This document shows, in pieces, positions 8,520 through 16,708 of a stretch of 64,000 nt of DNA (the stretch's first letter is position 1; each line of letters begins with the position of its first letter). Source of the stretch: Polaribacter glomeratus (lineage in GTDB: Bacteria; Bacteroidota; Bacteroidia; Flavobacteriales; Flavobacteriaceae); the NCBI RefSeq assembly GCF_002954665.1, contig NZ_MSCM01000001.1:23183-87182 (forward strand), read 5' to 3'. A program made the position numbers and the translations under genes. The notes below the pieces were generated by a model. That model saw only the letters and a list, made by a program, of their open reading frames with translations. It made no database searches and was not told the origin of the DNA.

Positions 8520-8646
8520 TTCATTCCGAAATGAGTTTTTACCTTTCTACTTTGCGCAATTTAAACTTACCAAGAACCTCATTATTATCAAGTCTAAAAC
8601 ATAAAAGATTTCTCGGCGCTCATATCTTCGCTTTGTCGAAATGACA
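8520..8646 (-). repeat. R1-family MITE-like element
   Basis: Begins TTCATTCCGAAATGAG and ends CTTTGTCGAAATGACA, the terminal inverted repeat seen in the other R1 copies, with the internal GATTTCTCGGCGCTCAT segment. It carries no open frame of its own. Confidence 0.7.
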
Positions 8647-8671
8647 TCCAGATTTAATTTAAAAGTTCTGG

Positions 8672-8778
8672 TGTCATTCCGAAATGAGCCTTTTTAGGTG
8701 ATTGAGGAATCTAAAATGTCCAGTAATCTAAAACAAAAGATTTCTTGGCGCTCATACCTTCGCTTTGTCGAAATGACA
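8672..8778 (-). repeat. R1-family MITE-like element, second copy
   Basis: Runs from TGTCATTCCG to CGAAATGACA, 107 bases, with ATTGAGGAATCT and GATTTCTTGGCGCTCAT inside. It has the same orientation as the copy 26 bases upstream. Confidence 0.75.
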
Positions 8779-8788
8779 TCTAATAACT

Positions 8789-8908
8789 GTCATTGCGAGG
8801 GTACGAAGCAATCTGTTCATTGCATACCTTTGTATTTTATCGCTACCGCACTTTTTTATAAGGAGTCTCATTCAACAGATTGCTTCGGCAAAAAAGCCTC
8901 GCAATGAC
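8789..8908. repeat. R2-family MITE-like element, 120 bases
   Basis: Perfect 12-base terminal inverted repeats, GTCATTGCGAGG and CCTCGCAATGAC, enclose GGTACGAAGCAATCTGTTCA and CAGATTGCTTCGGCAAAAAA. A copy of the same length lies at 10027-10146. Confidence 0.85.
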
Positions 8909-8928
8909 GAATTACTTTAAAAAGTCAC

Positions 8929-9130
8929 AATTTAAACCCGACCTATTTAATTTTTCGTAATAATTCAAAAGATATGAAACAGCAAAGCGCCCAAAGCGTT
9001 CAATACATGTCAAGTGGACATTTATAGCGAATGGGCCAGCCTGCGCCAAGTGTCTGGATGCGGTAGTGGAATGTCTTTTAGAATTATAAAAAATAAAAGT
9101 GAGTCTTGATTTTTTGAATACTTTTTGATC
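8929..9130 (-). repeat. R4-family repeat, diverged copy in reverse orientation
   Basis: Reads TTTAAACCCGACCTATTTAATTTTTCG and later GTCTGGATGCGGTAGTGGAATGTC. These are the reverse-complement counterparts of the R4 copies at 30751 and 31107 (GTCGGGTTTAAA, GTCGCATCCAGAC). No gene is supported. Confidence 0.6.
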
Positions 9131-9653
9131 AAGCAAAAAGTATTATAATTAAAGGAAAAGGATAATCATGTTATATAGTTGTCATACTAAAACTATGAAA
9201 TTTAAAAAAAAAATCAATATAATCAGGAAAATTTATATCATTATAATGTGAGTAAAAGAGAATTATAAAGTATAGATTATGTTACATATAAAGGAGTCAA
9301 ATGGAATTACGCTTATAGTAGAAAAATAAAATTTAACTTTTGAATTTGAATAAGATATTAAGAAACTCATTACAAAAAATAAAGAAAATAACAAGAAATT
9401 TTTAGAAAGTCTAAAAGAAACAGTTGAATAATTATGTGTGGCAACAATGGTTATAAAATATACCATACATTAAAACTTGTCGCTTTTTTGCAAACTTCTG
9501 AATTTCTGCTGAAATTCCTCTTTCACAAAACTGAAACAATCAAAACACGAATACAGTGAAATAATGTACTTTATTAGTCTTTTCTATATTGAAAAGATTG
9601 CTTCAATCGGCTCTCTTTCGAAATAAGGTTAGTTTTCAGCTATTTAGTCGGTT
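9131..9653. other. AT-rich stretch without a supported gene
   Basis: About 520 bases of very AT-rich DNA. Short frames exist on both strands but none has a recognisable product, ribosome-binding site or family motif. A plus-strand stretch near 9395-9435 (reading roughly KKFLESLKETVE) may be the tail of a decayed gene. Confidence 0.35.
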
Positions 9654-9776
9654 CTCGATACAATTCCGATGAAAAATCGGAATCACTCGAACTGACAATT
9701 AGGTATTTTAATTTAAAACCTACAGATGTCACATCGAGTAAAATCACTTGCGATAGCGCTGGTATTCTGTATCGAG
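9654..9776. repeat. R3-family MITE-like element, 123 bases
   Basis: Begins CTCGATACAATTCCGATG and ends TTCTGTATCGAG. Inside are CACTCGAACTGAC and GTCACATCGAGTAAAA. The same arrangement is found at 27084-27202. Confidence 0.75.
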
Positions 9777-10026
9777 ATGCAATACAATTCTGATAAAAAA
9801 AAGGAGACACTCAAACTGACAGTTGTGTTTACTTTAAAGAGGAAACAACCACGGTTACCGTTATTACGATGCTACGAAGCAATCTTTTTGTTTTTATTTC
9901 CAAATAAAGTAAGGAAAATGTAATTTTAAGCTTGCTTTAATCGTTCCTCTTTTGCAATAACGGTAGGCCTATTGAGATTGCTCGTCGCTCATATATACCG
10001 CTCTATTGAAATGAGATATAATTACT

Positions 10027-10146
10027 GTAATTGCGAGGGTACGAAGCAATCTGTTCATCGTATACCCCTGTACCTTATAGCCAACGTACTTCTTTAATAG
10101 GTTTCTCTTTCAATAGGTTGCTTCGGCAAAAAAGCCTCGCATTAAC
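10027..10146. repeat. R2-family MITE-like element, second 120-base copy
   Basis: Runs from GTAATTGCGAGG to CCTCGCATTAAC, with the same interior words as the copy at 8789-8908 (GTACGAAGCAATCTGTTCA, TTGCTTCGGCAAAAAAGC). It abuts the truncated wlbA copy; the break in wlbA homology falls within a few bases of its right end. Confidence 0.8.
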
Positions 10147-10149
10147 GGT

Positions 10150-10300
10150 GGGCTCAAAATTACATACAAAAAGCTATTTTCAAATCCTTAAAATAGAGAG
10201 TTTTGCATTAGTCGATGCTAAGGAATCCGTAAAAATAGCGCAAAAGATTAGAAATAACGCAATAATAACAAAAGGGGGAAAACATCCTTTTTGTAGTTAG
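10150..10300 (+). pseudogene. Truncated duplicate of the wlbA 3' end
   Basis: The reading DAKESVKIAQKIRNNAIITKGGKHPFCS is almost identical to the last residues of the WlbA-type protein at 4414-5346 (DAKESIKIAQKIRNNAILTKGEKHPFCS). DNA similarity continues past the stop codon through the intergenic spacer into the cytidylyltransferase copy. Upstream similarity fades at about 10150, beside the R2 element. The N-terminal 80% of the gene is absent, so this cannot be functional; any longer frame here begins inside the R2 repeat. Confidence 0.88.
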
Positions 10301-10333
10301 ATAATTTAACATACATTTGTCAAAATTAAAATT

Positions 10334-10771
10334 ATGTACTCACACATAAAAAAGAAAGCCATTATTGTTTCAGGATATTTTAATCCTATACATAAAGGGC
10401 ATTTAGAATACTTTAATAATGCAAAAGGTTTAGCCGATGAGTTGTTTGTAATTGTAAACAGCGATGTACAGAGAGCTTTAAAAGGATCTAAAGAATTTCA
10501 AAAAGAAGAAGAACGTTTATTTATTGTTCAAAATATTAAAGCTGTAGATACCGCAATTATTTCTGTGGACACAGATAGAACAGTATGTGCATCTATTCGT
10601 ACCCTTTTTGAAACGTACGGCGAAGAATACGACTTGGGTTTTGCAAATGGAGGTGATCAGGATAATAATTCAATACCAGAAGCACCAATTTGTAAAGAAT
10701 TAAACATTCAATTAATTGATGGTTTGGGAGATAAGATTCAATCTTCGTCATGGTTGTTGAAAAATAAGTAA
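10334..10771 (+). CDS. Cytidylyltransferase-like nucleotidyltransferase, copy 2
   Basis: A 145-residue paralogue of the protein at 5391-5816. Most residues are identical, including YFNPIHKGHLEYFNNAK (HxGH motif), FANGGDQDNNSIPEAPICKEL and LIDGLGDKIQSSSWLL. Differences cluster in the middle (CASIRTLFETYGEEYDLGF against CESIRFIHENYGQQYHLSF). The intact frame and many silent differences suggest it is still under selection. It precedes fcl by 79 bases. Substrate unknown, as for copy 1. Confidence 0.8.
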   Translation: MYSHIKKKAIIVSGYFNPIHKGHLEYFNNAKGLADELFVIVNSDVQRALKGSKEFQKEEERLFIVQNIKAVDTAIISVDTDRTVCASIRTLFETYGEEYDLGFANGGDQDNNSIPEAPICKELNIQLIDGLGDKIQSSSWLLKNK

Positions 10772-10850
10772 ATAGACTGATCGGCCTTTTTTTTAGTTAA
10801 CAAGAAAAGCAGTCGGACAATTTGAAATTAGAGAAATTTTTAGCTACAAA

Positions 10851-11798
10851 ATGAATACAACAACAAAAATATACATAGCAGGTCATAGAGGAATGGTAGG
10901 TTCTGCTGTATGGCGCGCTTTAGAAAAGAAAGGGTATACTAATTTAGTAGGTAAAACGAGTGCAGACTTAGATTTAAGAAATCAACAAAGTGTTCTTAAC
11001 TTTTTTCAAAATGAAAAACCAGAAGTTGTTATAGATGCAGCTGCAAAAGTGGGTGGTATTTTAGCAAATAATGACTATCCATATCAGTTTTTGATGGAAA
11101 ACATGCAAATTCAAAATAATTTAATTGATACTGCCTTAAAATCAGGAATTGAGAAATTTATATTTTTAGGGAGTTCTTGTATTTATCCAAAATTTGCGAC
11201 ACAACCTTTAAAAGAAGAGTATTTACTTACAGATTCCTTAGAGCCTACAAACGAGTGGTATGCAATCGCAAAAATAACAGGTGTAAAAGCCTGTCAAGCC
11301 ATTAGAAAACAATTTAATAAAGACTACGTAAGTTTAATGCCAACAAACTTATATGGTACACATGATAATTTTGATTTAAAATCCTCTCACGTGCTGCCTG
11401 CAATGCTTCGAAAGTTTCACGAAGCGAAGCTTAATAATACACCTGTTGCCCTATGGGGAAGCGGAACACCAATGCGTGAATTTCTATTTGTTGATGATAT
11501 GGCGGAAGCTGTCGTATATGCATTAGAAAATAAATTACCAGAATATCTATATAATGTAGGTTCTGGAAAAGATATTACGATTAAGGAATTGGCAGAAACC
11601 ATTCAAAAAGCAGTTGGTCATCAAGGTGAAATTATTTGGGACGCAACAAAACCAGACGGAACGCCAAGAAAGTTAATGGATGTTTCTAAAATGAAAGAGA
11701 TGGGGTGGCAATATTCAACAGAATTAAAAGAAGGGATTGAAAAGACCTATGCTTGGTTTTTAGAGAATATTAATAGTGTTAAGGAGGTTAAAATGTAA
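10851..11798 (+). CDS. fcl: GDP-L-fucose synthase (GDP-4-keto-6-deoxymannose epimerase-reductase)
   Basis: Converts GDP-4-keto-6-deoxy-D-mannose to GDP-L-fucose by 3,5-epimerisation and NADPH reduction. It has 315 residues, the normal length. Motifs are GHRGMVGSAVWRALE at the N-terminus (nucleotide binding), AAKVGGILANN, FLGSSCIYPKFA, and the catalytic Tyr and Lys in EWYAIAKITG. FVDDMAEA is typical of this extended SDR. The partner gmd lies 266 bases downstream, separated by a heptamer array, so the polymer or a surface glycan very probably contains L-fucose or a related 6-deoxyhexose. Confidence 0.95.
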   Translation: MNTTTKIYIAGHRGMVGSAVWRALEKKGYTNLVGKTSADLDLRNQQSVLNFFQNEKPEVVIDAAAKVGGILANNDYPYQFLMENMQIQNNLIDTALKSGIEKFIFLGSSCIYPKFATQPLKEEYLLTDSLEPTNEWYAIAKITGVKACQAIRKQFNKDYVSLMPTNLYGTHDNFDLKSSHVLPAMLRKFHEAKLNNTPVALWGSGTPMREFLFVDDMAEAVVYALENKLPEYLYNVGSGKDITIKELAETIQKAVGHQGEIIWDATKPDGTPRKLMDVSKMKEMGWQYSTELKEGIEKTYAWFLENINSVKEVKM

Positions 11799-12064
11799 GG
11801 ACGTTTAATAGTCCATCGTTTTTCGATTATCGTTAGATTTTAGTAAAACGAGAAACGAACAACGAAAATCGTCCATCGTTTACCGATTATCGTCCATCGT
11901 AAAGCGAACAACGAAAATCAAACAGCGAACAACGAGCAACGAAAACCGGCCATCGTTTACCGATTATCGTCCATCGTAAAACGAACAACGAAAATCAAAC
12001 AACGAACAACGAGCAACGAAAACCGGCCATCGTAAAACGAACAACGAGAATTGAATAAAAAAAT
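11799..12064. repeat. Degenerate 7-base tandem array, family A, third array
   Basis: Fills the fcl-gmd spacer with units such as CGTTTAC, CGATTAT, CGTCCAT and, in the opposite sense, CGAACAA, CGAGCAA. A longer unit of about 80 bases (starting GTCCATCGTTTACCGATTAT or GGCCATCGTTTACCGATTAT) is itself repeated. It ends 10 bases before the gmd ATG. Confidence 0.8.
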
Positions 12065-13192
12065 ATGAAAGTAGCATTAATTACGGGAATTACAGGGCAG
12101 GATGGCTCTTATTTAGCAGAGTTGTTATTAGAGAAAGGGTACATGGTGCACGGTATAAAAAGACGATCATCGCTTTTCAATACCAATAGAATCGATCATT
12201 TATATCAGGATCCACACGATCCAGATCAACGGTTAAAGTTGCATTATGGAGATTTAACCGATGCAATGAATTTGACTCGTATTATCCAAGAATGTCAACC
12301 AGATGAGATTTATAATTTAGGAGCCATGTCTCACGTTGCTGTTTCTTTTGATACTCCTGAATATGTTGGTAATGTTGATGGATTGGGAACGTTAAGAATC
12401 TTAGAAGCAGTTCGAATTTTAGGATTAGAAAAGAAAACTAGAATTTACCAAGCTTCCACTTCAGAATTATATGGAGGGATGCCAGAAAATAAAAATGCTA
12501 AAGGTTTTTATGATGAACTTTCTCCCTTTTACCCCCGTTCTCCTTATGGAGTTGCTAAAATTTATGGATTTTGGATTACGAAGAACTATCGTGAAGCCTA
12601 TAACATGTTTGCGTGTAACGGTATTTTGTTCAACCATGAATCACCACGAAGAGGGGAAACTTTTGTAACCAGAAAAATTACGCGTGCGGTTGCTAAAATA
12701 GCACTAGGCTTGCAAGAGAAGTTTTATTTAGGAAATTTAGAAGCGAAACGTGATTGGGGGCATGCCAAAGATTATGTACGCATGATGTGGATGATTTTAC
12801 AAGCAGAACAGCCAGAAGATTGGGTAATTGCAACAGGTGTTACTACAACCGTTAGAGAATTTGTTCGTTTAGCATTTAATGAAGTGGGCTTAGAGGTTGC
12901 CTTTAAAGGAGAAGGTGTAGACGAAAAAGCATATGTTACAGCTTGTAATCACAAAGATTTTCAAGTAGAAATAGGTAAAGAGGTTTTATCTGTAGATCCG
13001 TCTTATTTTCGCCCAACAGAGGTTGATTTGTTAATTGGTGATCCTTCTAAAGCAAAGAATAAATTAGGATGGATTCCAGAGCATGATTTAGCTTCTTTAG
13101 TAAAAGATATGATGGTAAGTGATGTGACGTTAATGAAAAAAGATGTTGTGCTGTTAAAAGCAGGTCACGAAATTTTGAAACAGGCGGAGTAA
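12065..13192 (+). CDS. gmd: GDP-mannose 4,6-dehydratase
   Basis: Dehydrates GDP-D-mannose to GDP-4-keto-6-deoxy-D-mannose, the substrate of Fcl. It has 375 residues, the normal length. [19 protein letters not shown] binds [24 protein letters not shown] is the classic Gmd segment, and the catalytic set includes the Ser/Thr region [10 protein letters not shown] and [32 protein letters not shown] and [16 protein letters not shown] are strongly conserved in Gmd. No mannose-supplying genes (manB/manC) are in the window, so GDP-mannose must come from elsewhere. Confidence 0.97.
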   Translation: MKVALITGITGQDGSYLAELLLEKGYMVHGIKRRSSLFNTNRIDHLYQDPHDPDQRLKLHYGDLTDAMNLTRIIQECQPDEIYNLGAMSHVAVSFDTPEYVGNVDGLGTLRILEAVRILGLEKKTRIYQASTSELYGGMPENKNAKGFYDELSPFYPRSPYGVAKIYGFWITKNYREAYNMFACNGILFNHESPRRGETFVTRKITRAVAKIALGLQEKFYLGNLEAKRDWGHAKDYVRMMWMILQAEQPEDWVIATGVTTTVREFVRLAFNEVGLEVAFKGEGVDEKAYVTACNHKDFQVEIGKEVLSVDPSYFRPTEVDLLIGDPSKAKNKLGWIPEHDLASLVKDMMVSDVTLMKKDVVLLKAGHEILKQAE

Positions 13193-13221
13193 AAAAAAAT
13201 CGCAACTTGATCTAAATTAGT

Positions 13222-13911
13222 ATGAATACTCAAAATATGAAAATCATAGCTTTATTACCAATGAAAGGAAACTCGGAAAGAGTTCCAAATAAAAACTTAA
13301 AAGATTTCGCAGGAAAACCTTTATATCATAGAGTTATGAATGTTTTGCTTTCGTCAAAGTATATTGATAAAGTGATTGTGAATACAGATAGTAAAATCAT
13401 CAAAGAAGATTTATCTAAACATTTTTTAGAAGATGTAATTATTATTGATAGGCCTCAAAATATTGTCGGAGATATGGTTTCCATGAATAAAATCATAGAA
13501 TGTGATATTAACAGTGTGAAAGCTGACTTTTATTTACAAACACATAGCACGAATCCTCTGTTAACTTCAGCTTCTATAGATAATGCTGTAGAAAAAATGT
13601 TTTCTTTAAACAAAGAAGGTATTTACGACTCTATTTTTTCGGTTACAAAATTACAAACGCGTTTATATACAAAAACAGGAGAGCCCTTCAATCATAACCC
13701 TCACGAATTATTGAGAACGCAAGATTTAGAGCCTTTGTATGAGGAAAATTCTAATTTTTATATTTTCACAAAAGACTCTTTTGATAAATCTGGAGGTAAA
13801 AGAATTGGAAATGCACCATTTATGTTTGAAATAGACAAAATTGAGGCTGTTGATATAGACGAGCCTCAAGATTTCATAATTGCAGAAGCAATCTTTAAAC
13901 TATTATCATGA
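13222..13911 (+). CDS. Acylneuraminate cytidylyltransferase-like CMP-sugar synthetase
   Basis: Expected to activate a 2-keto-3-deoxy sugar acid with CTP to give a CMP-sugar. It has 229 residues, the usual NeuA length. The N-terminal nucleotide motif reads LLPMKGNSERVPNKNLKDF, where the family has PARGGSKRxPxKN; the usual early Arg is Lys here. DSIFSVTKLQTRLY and a Gln-Thr-His-Ser substrate region (YLQTHSTNPLL) are present. The gene heads a chain of overlapping genes (4-base overlap with the next) and no NeuB synthase is nearby. The substrate is therefore not obviously sialic, legionaminic or pseudaminic acid. A second possible start is the Met five codons in. Confidence 0.85.
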   Translation: MNTQNMKIIALLPMKGNSERVPNKNLKDFAGKPLYHRVMNVLLSSKYIDKVIVNTDSKIIKEDLSKHFLEDVIIIDRPQNIVGDMVSMNKIIECDINSVKADFYLQTHSTNPLLTSASIDNAVEKMFSLNKEGIYDSIFSVTKLQTRLYTKTGEPFNHNPHELLRTQDLEPLYEENSNFYIFTKDSFDKSGGKRIGNAPFMFEIDKIEAVDIDEPQDFIIAEAIFKLLS

Positions 13912-14369
13912 TATTAGACAAAATAGCAAATAGAAAATTATATTTCAAAGGAGAGATTTTTGATGAATTATTTAAACAGTTAGAGACATATAGCATAGAA
14001 ACGCCAAATGGGGTGTATAAAAATCATCCTAATTTTTATTTTAAGGTGATGAGCTATAAAACAAAATTAGAGTCAGATATAACTGAATCACATAGAAAAG
14101 AAGTAGATGTTCAAATCTTACTATTAGGAAATGAGTCTATTAAAATTTTTGAGTCAAATAATGTAGAAATAACGCTACCATATGAAGAATCTAGTGATTG
14201 TCAGTTTTACAATCCTATAAATATACCGGTATCTGAAATAAATTTATGTCCAGGTTATATGGCTGTATTTTTTCCTGATGATATTCATAATCCTCAGTAC
14301 GCAGTAAACGGTAAAATAGAAACATTAAAAAAAATCGTAATTAAAATAGATGAAAAACTTTTCTCATAA
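13908..14369 (+). CDS. YhcH/YjgK/YiaL family protein (DUF386 cupin)
   Basis: A 153-residue beta-sandwich protein. Family members are found with sialic acid, ketogulonate and other acid-sugar genes and are thought to act as mutarotase-, isomerase- or metal-dependent sugar-binding enzymes; no single reaction is settled. Visible family features are ESHRKEVDVQILLLG (His and Glu ligand candidates) and MAVFFPDDIHNPQYA (His ligand candidate). It overlaps the CMP-sugar synthetase by 4 bases and the aldolase by 20 bases, so its role must belong to the same sugar pathway. Confidence 0.82.
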   Translation: MILDKIANRKLYFKGEIFDELFKQLETYSIETPNGVYKNHPNFYFKVMSYKTKLESDITESHRKEVDVQILLLGNESIKIFESNNVEITLPYEESSDCQFYNPINIPVSEINLCPGYMAVFFPDDIHNPQYAVNGKIETLKKIVIKIDEKLFS

Positions 14370-15135
14370 ACACAGTCCTTTAAAGGAAAAATTACAGAAT
14401 AAAGAACTCTCTATAGGTTCTTGGCTTACAATACCGCACCAAGCAGTCATAGAAATACTTAGTACAGCAGGTTTTGAATGGCTTACTATAGATATGGAAC
14501 ACTCTCCTATTAGTATCGAAACTATCATGAATTTAATTGGCCACATCCAGGGTAATGGAATGCAAGCTTTAGTTAGAGTTAGTAAAAATGAAGAGGTTGC
14601 GATTAAAAGGGTGCTAGATGCTGGAGCAGATGGTGTAATAGTGCCAATGATTAAGAATAAAGAAGAAGCAATACAAGCAGTTAATTATGTTAAATATCCT
14701 CCCTTGGGTAAAAGAGGGGTTGGTTTAAACAGAGCTCAAAAATACGGAACAGCCTTTGATACCTACCAGCAATGGGTAAAAGATGAGGTTGTAGTAATTG
14801 CACAAATTGAGCACATCGACGCTGTAAATAATTTGGAAGATATTTTTTCGGTAGAAGGGATTGATGGTATCATCGTTGGGCCTTATGACTTATCTGCATC
14901 AATGGGGTATCCTGGTGAATATGAGCGTGAAGATGTAAAAGAAGCATTAGAACGAATTGACATTATTGCTAAAAAATTAAATAAGCCTTTAGGATTTCAT
15001 GTAATCGATTCTGGCTATTCTAAAACATTAGAAAAAATTAATAAAGGATATTCTTTTCTTGCATTTAGTTTAGACTTCTTTTTTTTAGGCGACAAAGCAA
15101 GAGAAGAAATGGCCAAACTTAAAAGCAAGTTATAA
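14350..15135 (+). CDS. HpcH/HpaI family class II (metal-dependent) aldolase
   Basis: Members reversibly join pyruvate to an aldehyde, giving a 4-hydroxy-2-keto acid. It has 261 residues. Active-site residues are in place: D49-M-E50-H51 region with the catalytic His, R76 in LVRVS, metal ligand E154 in AQIEH, and D180 in GPYDLSASMG. Catabolic relatives cleave hydroxyketo-heptanedioate or keto-deoxy-sugar acids. Here the gene lies inside a capsule operon next to a CMP-sugar synthetase, so a biosynthetic direction producing a 2-keto-3-deoxy sugar acid is plausible. That direction is inference; a citrate-lyase-like or catabolic role cannot be excluded. Confidence 0.88.
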   Translation: MKNFSHKHSPLKEKLQNKELSIGSWLTIPHQAVIEILSTAGFEWLTIDMEHSPISIETIMNLIGHIQGNGMQALVRVSKNEEVAIKRVLDAGADGVIVPMIKNKEEAIQAVNYVKYPPLGKRGVGLNRAQKYGTAFDTYQQWVKDEVVVIAQIEHIDAVNNLEDIFSVEGIDGIIVGPYDLSASMGYPGEYEREDVKEALERIDIIAKKLNKPLGFHVIDSGYSKTLEKINKGYSFLAFSLDFFFLGDKAREEMAKLKSKL

Positions 15136-16019
15136 TGAAAAAGGTTTTGGTTTTTGGAGGTTTTGGTTTTTTGGGTTATTATTTAGTAAAAGAATTACTA
15201 TCTAAAAAATACGAGGTTACCGTTGCAGATATTCAAACAAATGATCAGCTAGAAAATTTAGTTAGCTATCATTATTGTGATATTTCAAATGAAGAAATGG
15301 TAAAGCATGTCTTTGAAACTGATACGTTTGATTTTGTTTACAATTTAGCTGGTTTTGCAAATCTAGATAGGGCTATAAAAAACCCTTTAAAAACAATTCA
15401 GCTAAATGTAGTGGGAAATATACATATTATAGATGAATGTTTGAAGCACAATATAAAAAAGTTTGTTTATGCAAGTAGTGCGTATGCTGTAAGTAATAAA
15501 GGCTCGTTTTATGGAATTAGCAAGCTAGCTTCTGAGAAAATTATTGAAGAGTATCATCATAAGCACAAGTTGGAGTTTGTTATTCTGAGATATGGATCTG
15601 TATATTCTGAAAGAGATTATGATAATAATTACATTTATAATTTAGTTAAAGAGGCTTTACTTACTCATAAAATAAATCATAAAGGAGATGGTAACGAGAT
15701 TCGTGAATATATTCACGCTTCAGATGCCGCTAAACTTTCAGTTGATGTTATAGAATCTGAGTATTACAATAATATCCATGTAATTTTAACGGGAAATGAG
15801 CGAATGCAAAGAAAAGAATTATTTCAAATGATTAATGAAATTTTAAATAATAAAGTTGAAATTAAATGCAATGATACTGGCTATGCCAATCATTACAAAT
15901 TTACACCTTATTCTTTTGATCCATCTGTAAGTAAAAAACTAATTGCCAATCCTCATATAGATATGGGGCAAGGACTCTTGGAGTGCGTAAGGGCTGTATA
16001 CAATAATCAAAATGGATAG
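15135..16019 (+). CDS. NAD-dependent epimerase/dehydratase (extended SDR)
   Basis: A 294-residue sugar-nucleotide-type SDR. GGFGFLGYYLVKELL is the glycine-rich motif, VYNLAGFANLDRAIKNP a common epimerase segment, and ASSAYAVSNKGSFYGISKLASEK holds the Ser, Tyr and Lys catalytic triad. Members act on nucleotide sugars or, in some cases, free or phosphorylated sugars. It overlaps the aldolase stop codon by one base and the next gene by 8 bases. Its substrate is not identifiable; an epimerisation or oxidation at one carbon of the aldehyde precursor or of the ulosonate is the likely role. Confidence 0.85.
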   Translation: MKKVLVFGGFGFLGYYLVKELLSKKYEVTVADIQTNDQLENLVSYHYCDISNEEMVKHVFETDTFDFVYNLAGFANLDRAIKNPLKTIQLNVVGNIHIIDECLKHNIKKFVYASSAYAVSNKGSFYGISKLASEKIIEEYHHKHKLEFVILRYGSVYSERDYDNNYIYNLVKEALLTHKINHKGDGNEIREYIHASDAAKLSVDVIESEYYNNIHVILTGNERMQRKELFQMINEILNNKVEIKCNDTGYANHYKFTPYSFDPSVSKKLIANPHIDMGQGLLECVRAVYNNQNG

Positions 16020-16704
16020 TAAAATTTTACATAAATTTAAAGCTGAAAATTTTACAGAAAAAGTTTCTTCAATTATTGAAAAAAGAATTTCTGACGAGTT
16101 AAAGTTAACAAATAGAAAGCTAAATGTAGCTTTATCTGGCGGTACAACTCCTATTCCAATATTAGAAGAATTAAAAAAAGCTTCATTAGATTGGGAACGA
16201 ATTAATTTTTTTTTAGTAGACGAAAGATGCGTTCCAATTTCGGATGGGCAGAGTAATTTTGGTAACATACATAAGGTTTTTTTTAGTCATATTAATGCAT
16301 CTTGTTATGCGATGGTAAATGAAGTTACCGATGTTAAAGAAGCTGCTAGCCAATACGAACAGCTCATAAAAACTAAATTAATTTTATCTGATACAGGGGT
16401 GCCAAAATTCGATTTAATATTATTGGGTATGGGTGGTGACGGTCATATAGCCTCTTTATTTCCGCAAACTATAGGATTGTTAGAAGATGATAAATTAGTG
16501 TTTTCAAATTATGTACCACAATTAAACTCAGAAAGAATTACATTTAGTTATAAATTAATTTTAAATGCGAATCATATTTTTGTAATTGCTAAAGGCGAAG
16601 AAAAAGAAGTGATTATGCAAGAAGTATATTCTAAAAAAGTTACAGAATATCCAATATCCAGAATTGCCAAAGAATATCCAAATCTAATATGGTTAATAGC
16701 TTAA
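16012..16704 (+). CDS. 6-phosphogluconolactonase-like protein (SugarP isomerase fold)
   Basis: A 230-residue protein with the DevB/6-phosphogluconolactonase layout: ALSGGTTPIPILEEL, then WERINFFLVDERCVP, SNFGNIHKVFF, and FDLILLGMGGDGHIASLFP, which is the family signature. The family hydrolyses 6-phosphogluconolactone, and relatives deaminate glucosamine 6-phosphate. There are no pentose-phosphate genes beside it (no zwf or gnd). It sits by 8-base overlap in the capsule operon, so it more likely opens a lactone of a phosphorylated acid sugar in this pathway. That is inference from context. Confidence 0.85.
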   Translation: MDSKILHKFKAENFTEKVSSIIEKRISDELKLTNRKLNVALSGGTTPIPILEELKKASLDWERINFFLVDERCVPISDGQSNFGNIHKVFFSHINASCYAMVNEVTDVKEAASQYEQLIKTKLILSDTGVPKFDLILLGMGGDGHIASLFPQTIGLLEDDKLVFSNYVPQLNSERITFSYKLILNANHIFVIAKGEEKEVIMQEVYSKKVTEYPISRIAKEYPNLIWLIA

Positions 16705-16708
16705 ATAT

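Noticed and set aside
8698..8907. Plus-strand frame of 69 codons
   Set aside because: It consists wholly of R1 and R2 element sequence and has no independent features.
9263..9466. Minus-strand frame of 67 codons, hydrophobic
   Set aside because: Hydrophobic peptides are common by chance in very AT-rich DNA; there is no start signal, neighbour or family to support it.
9726..9923. Plus-strand frame of 65 codons
   Set aside because: It starts inside the R3 element at 9654-9776 and shows no coding character afterwards.
10031..10150. Upstream part of a frame that joins the truncated wlbA copy
   Set aside because: This segment is the R2 repeat itself; the frame is an accident and the real remnant begins at about 10150.
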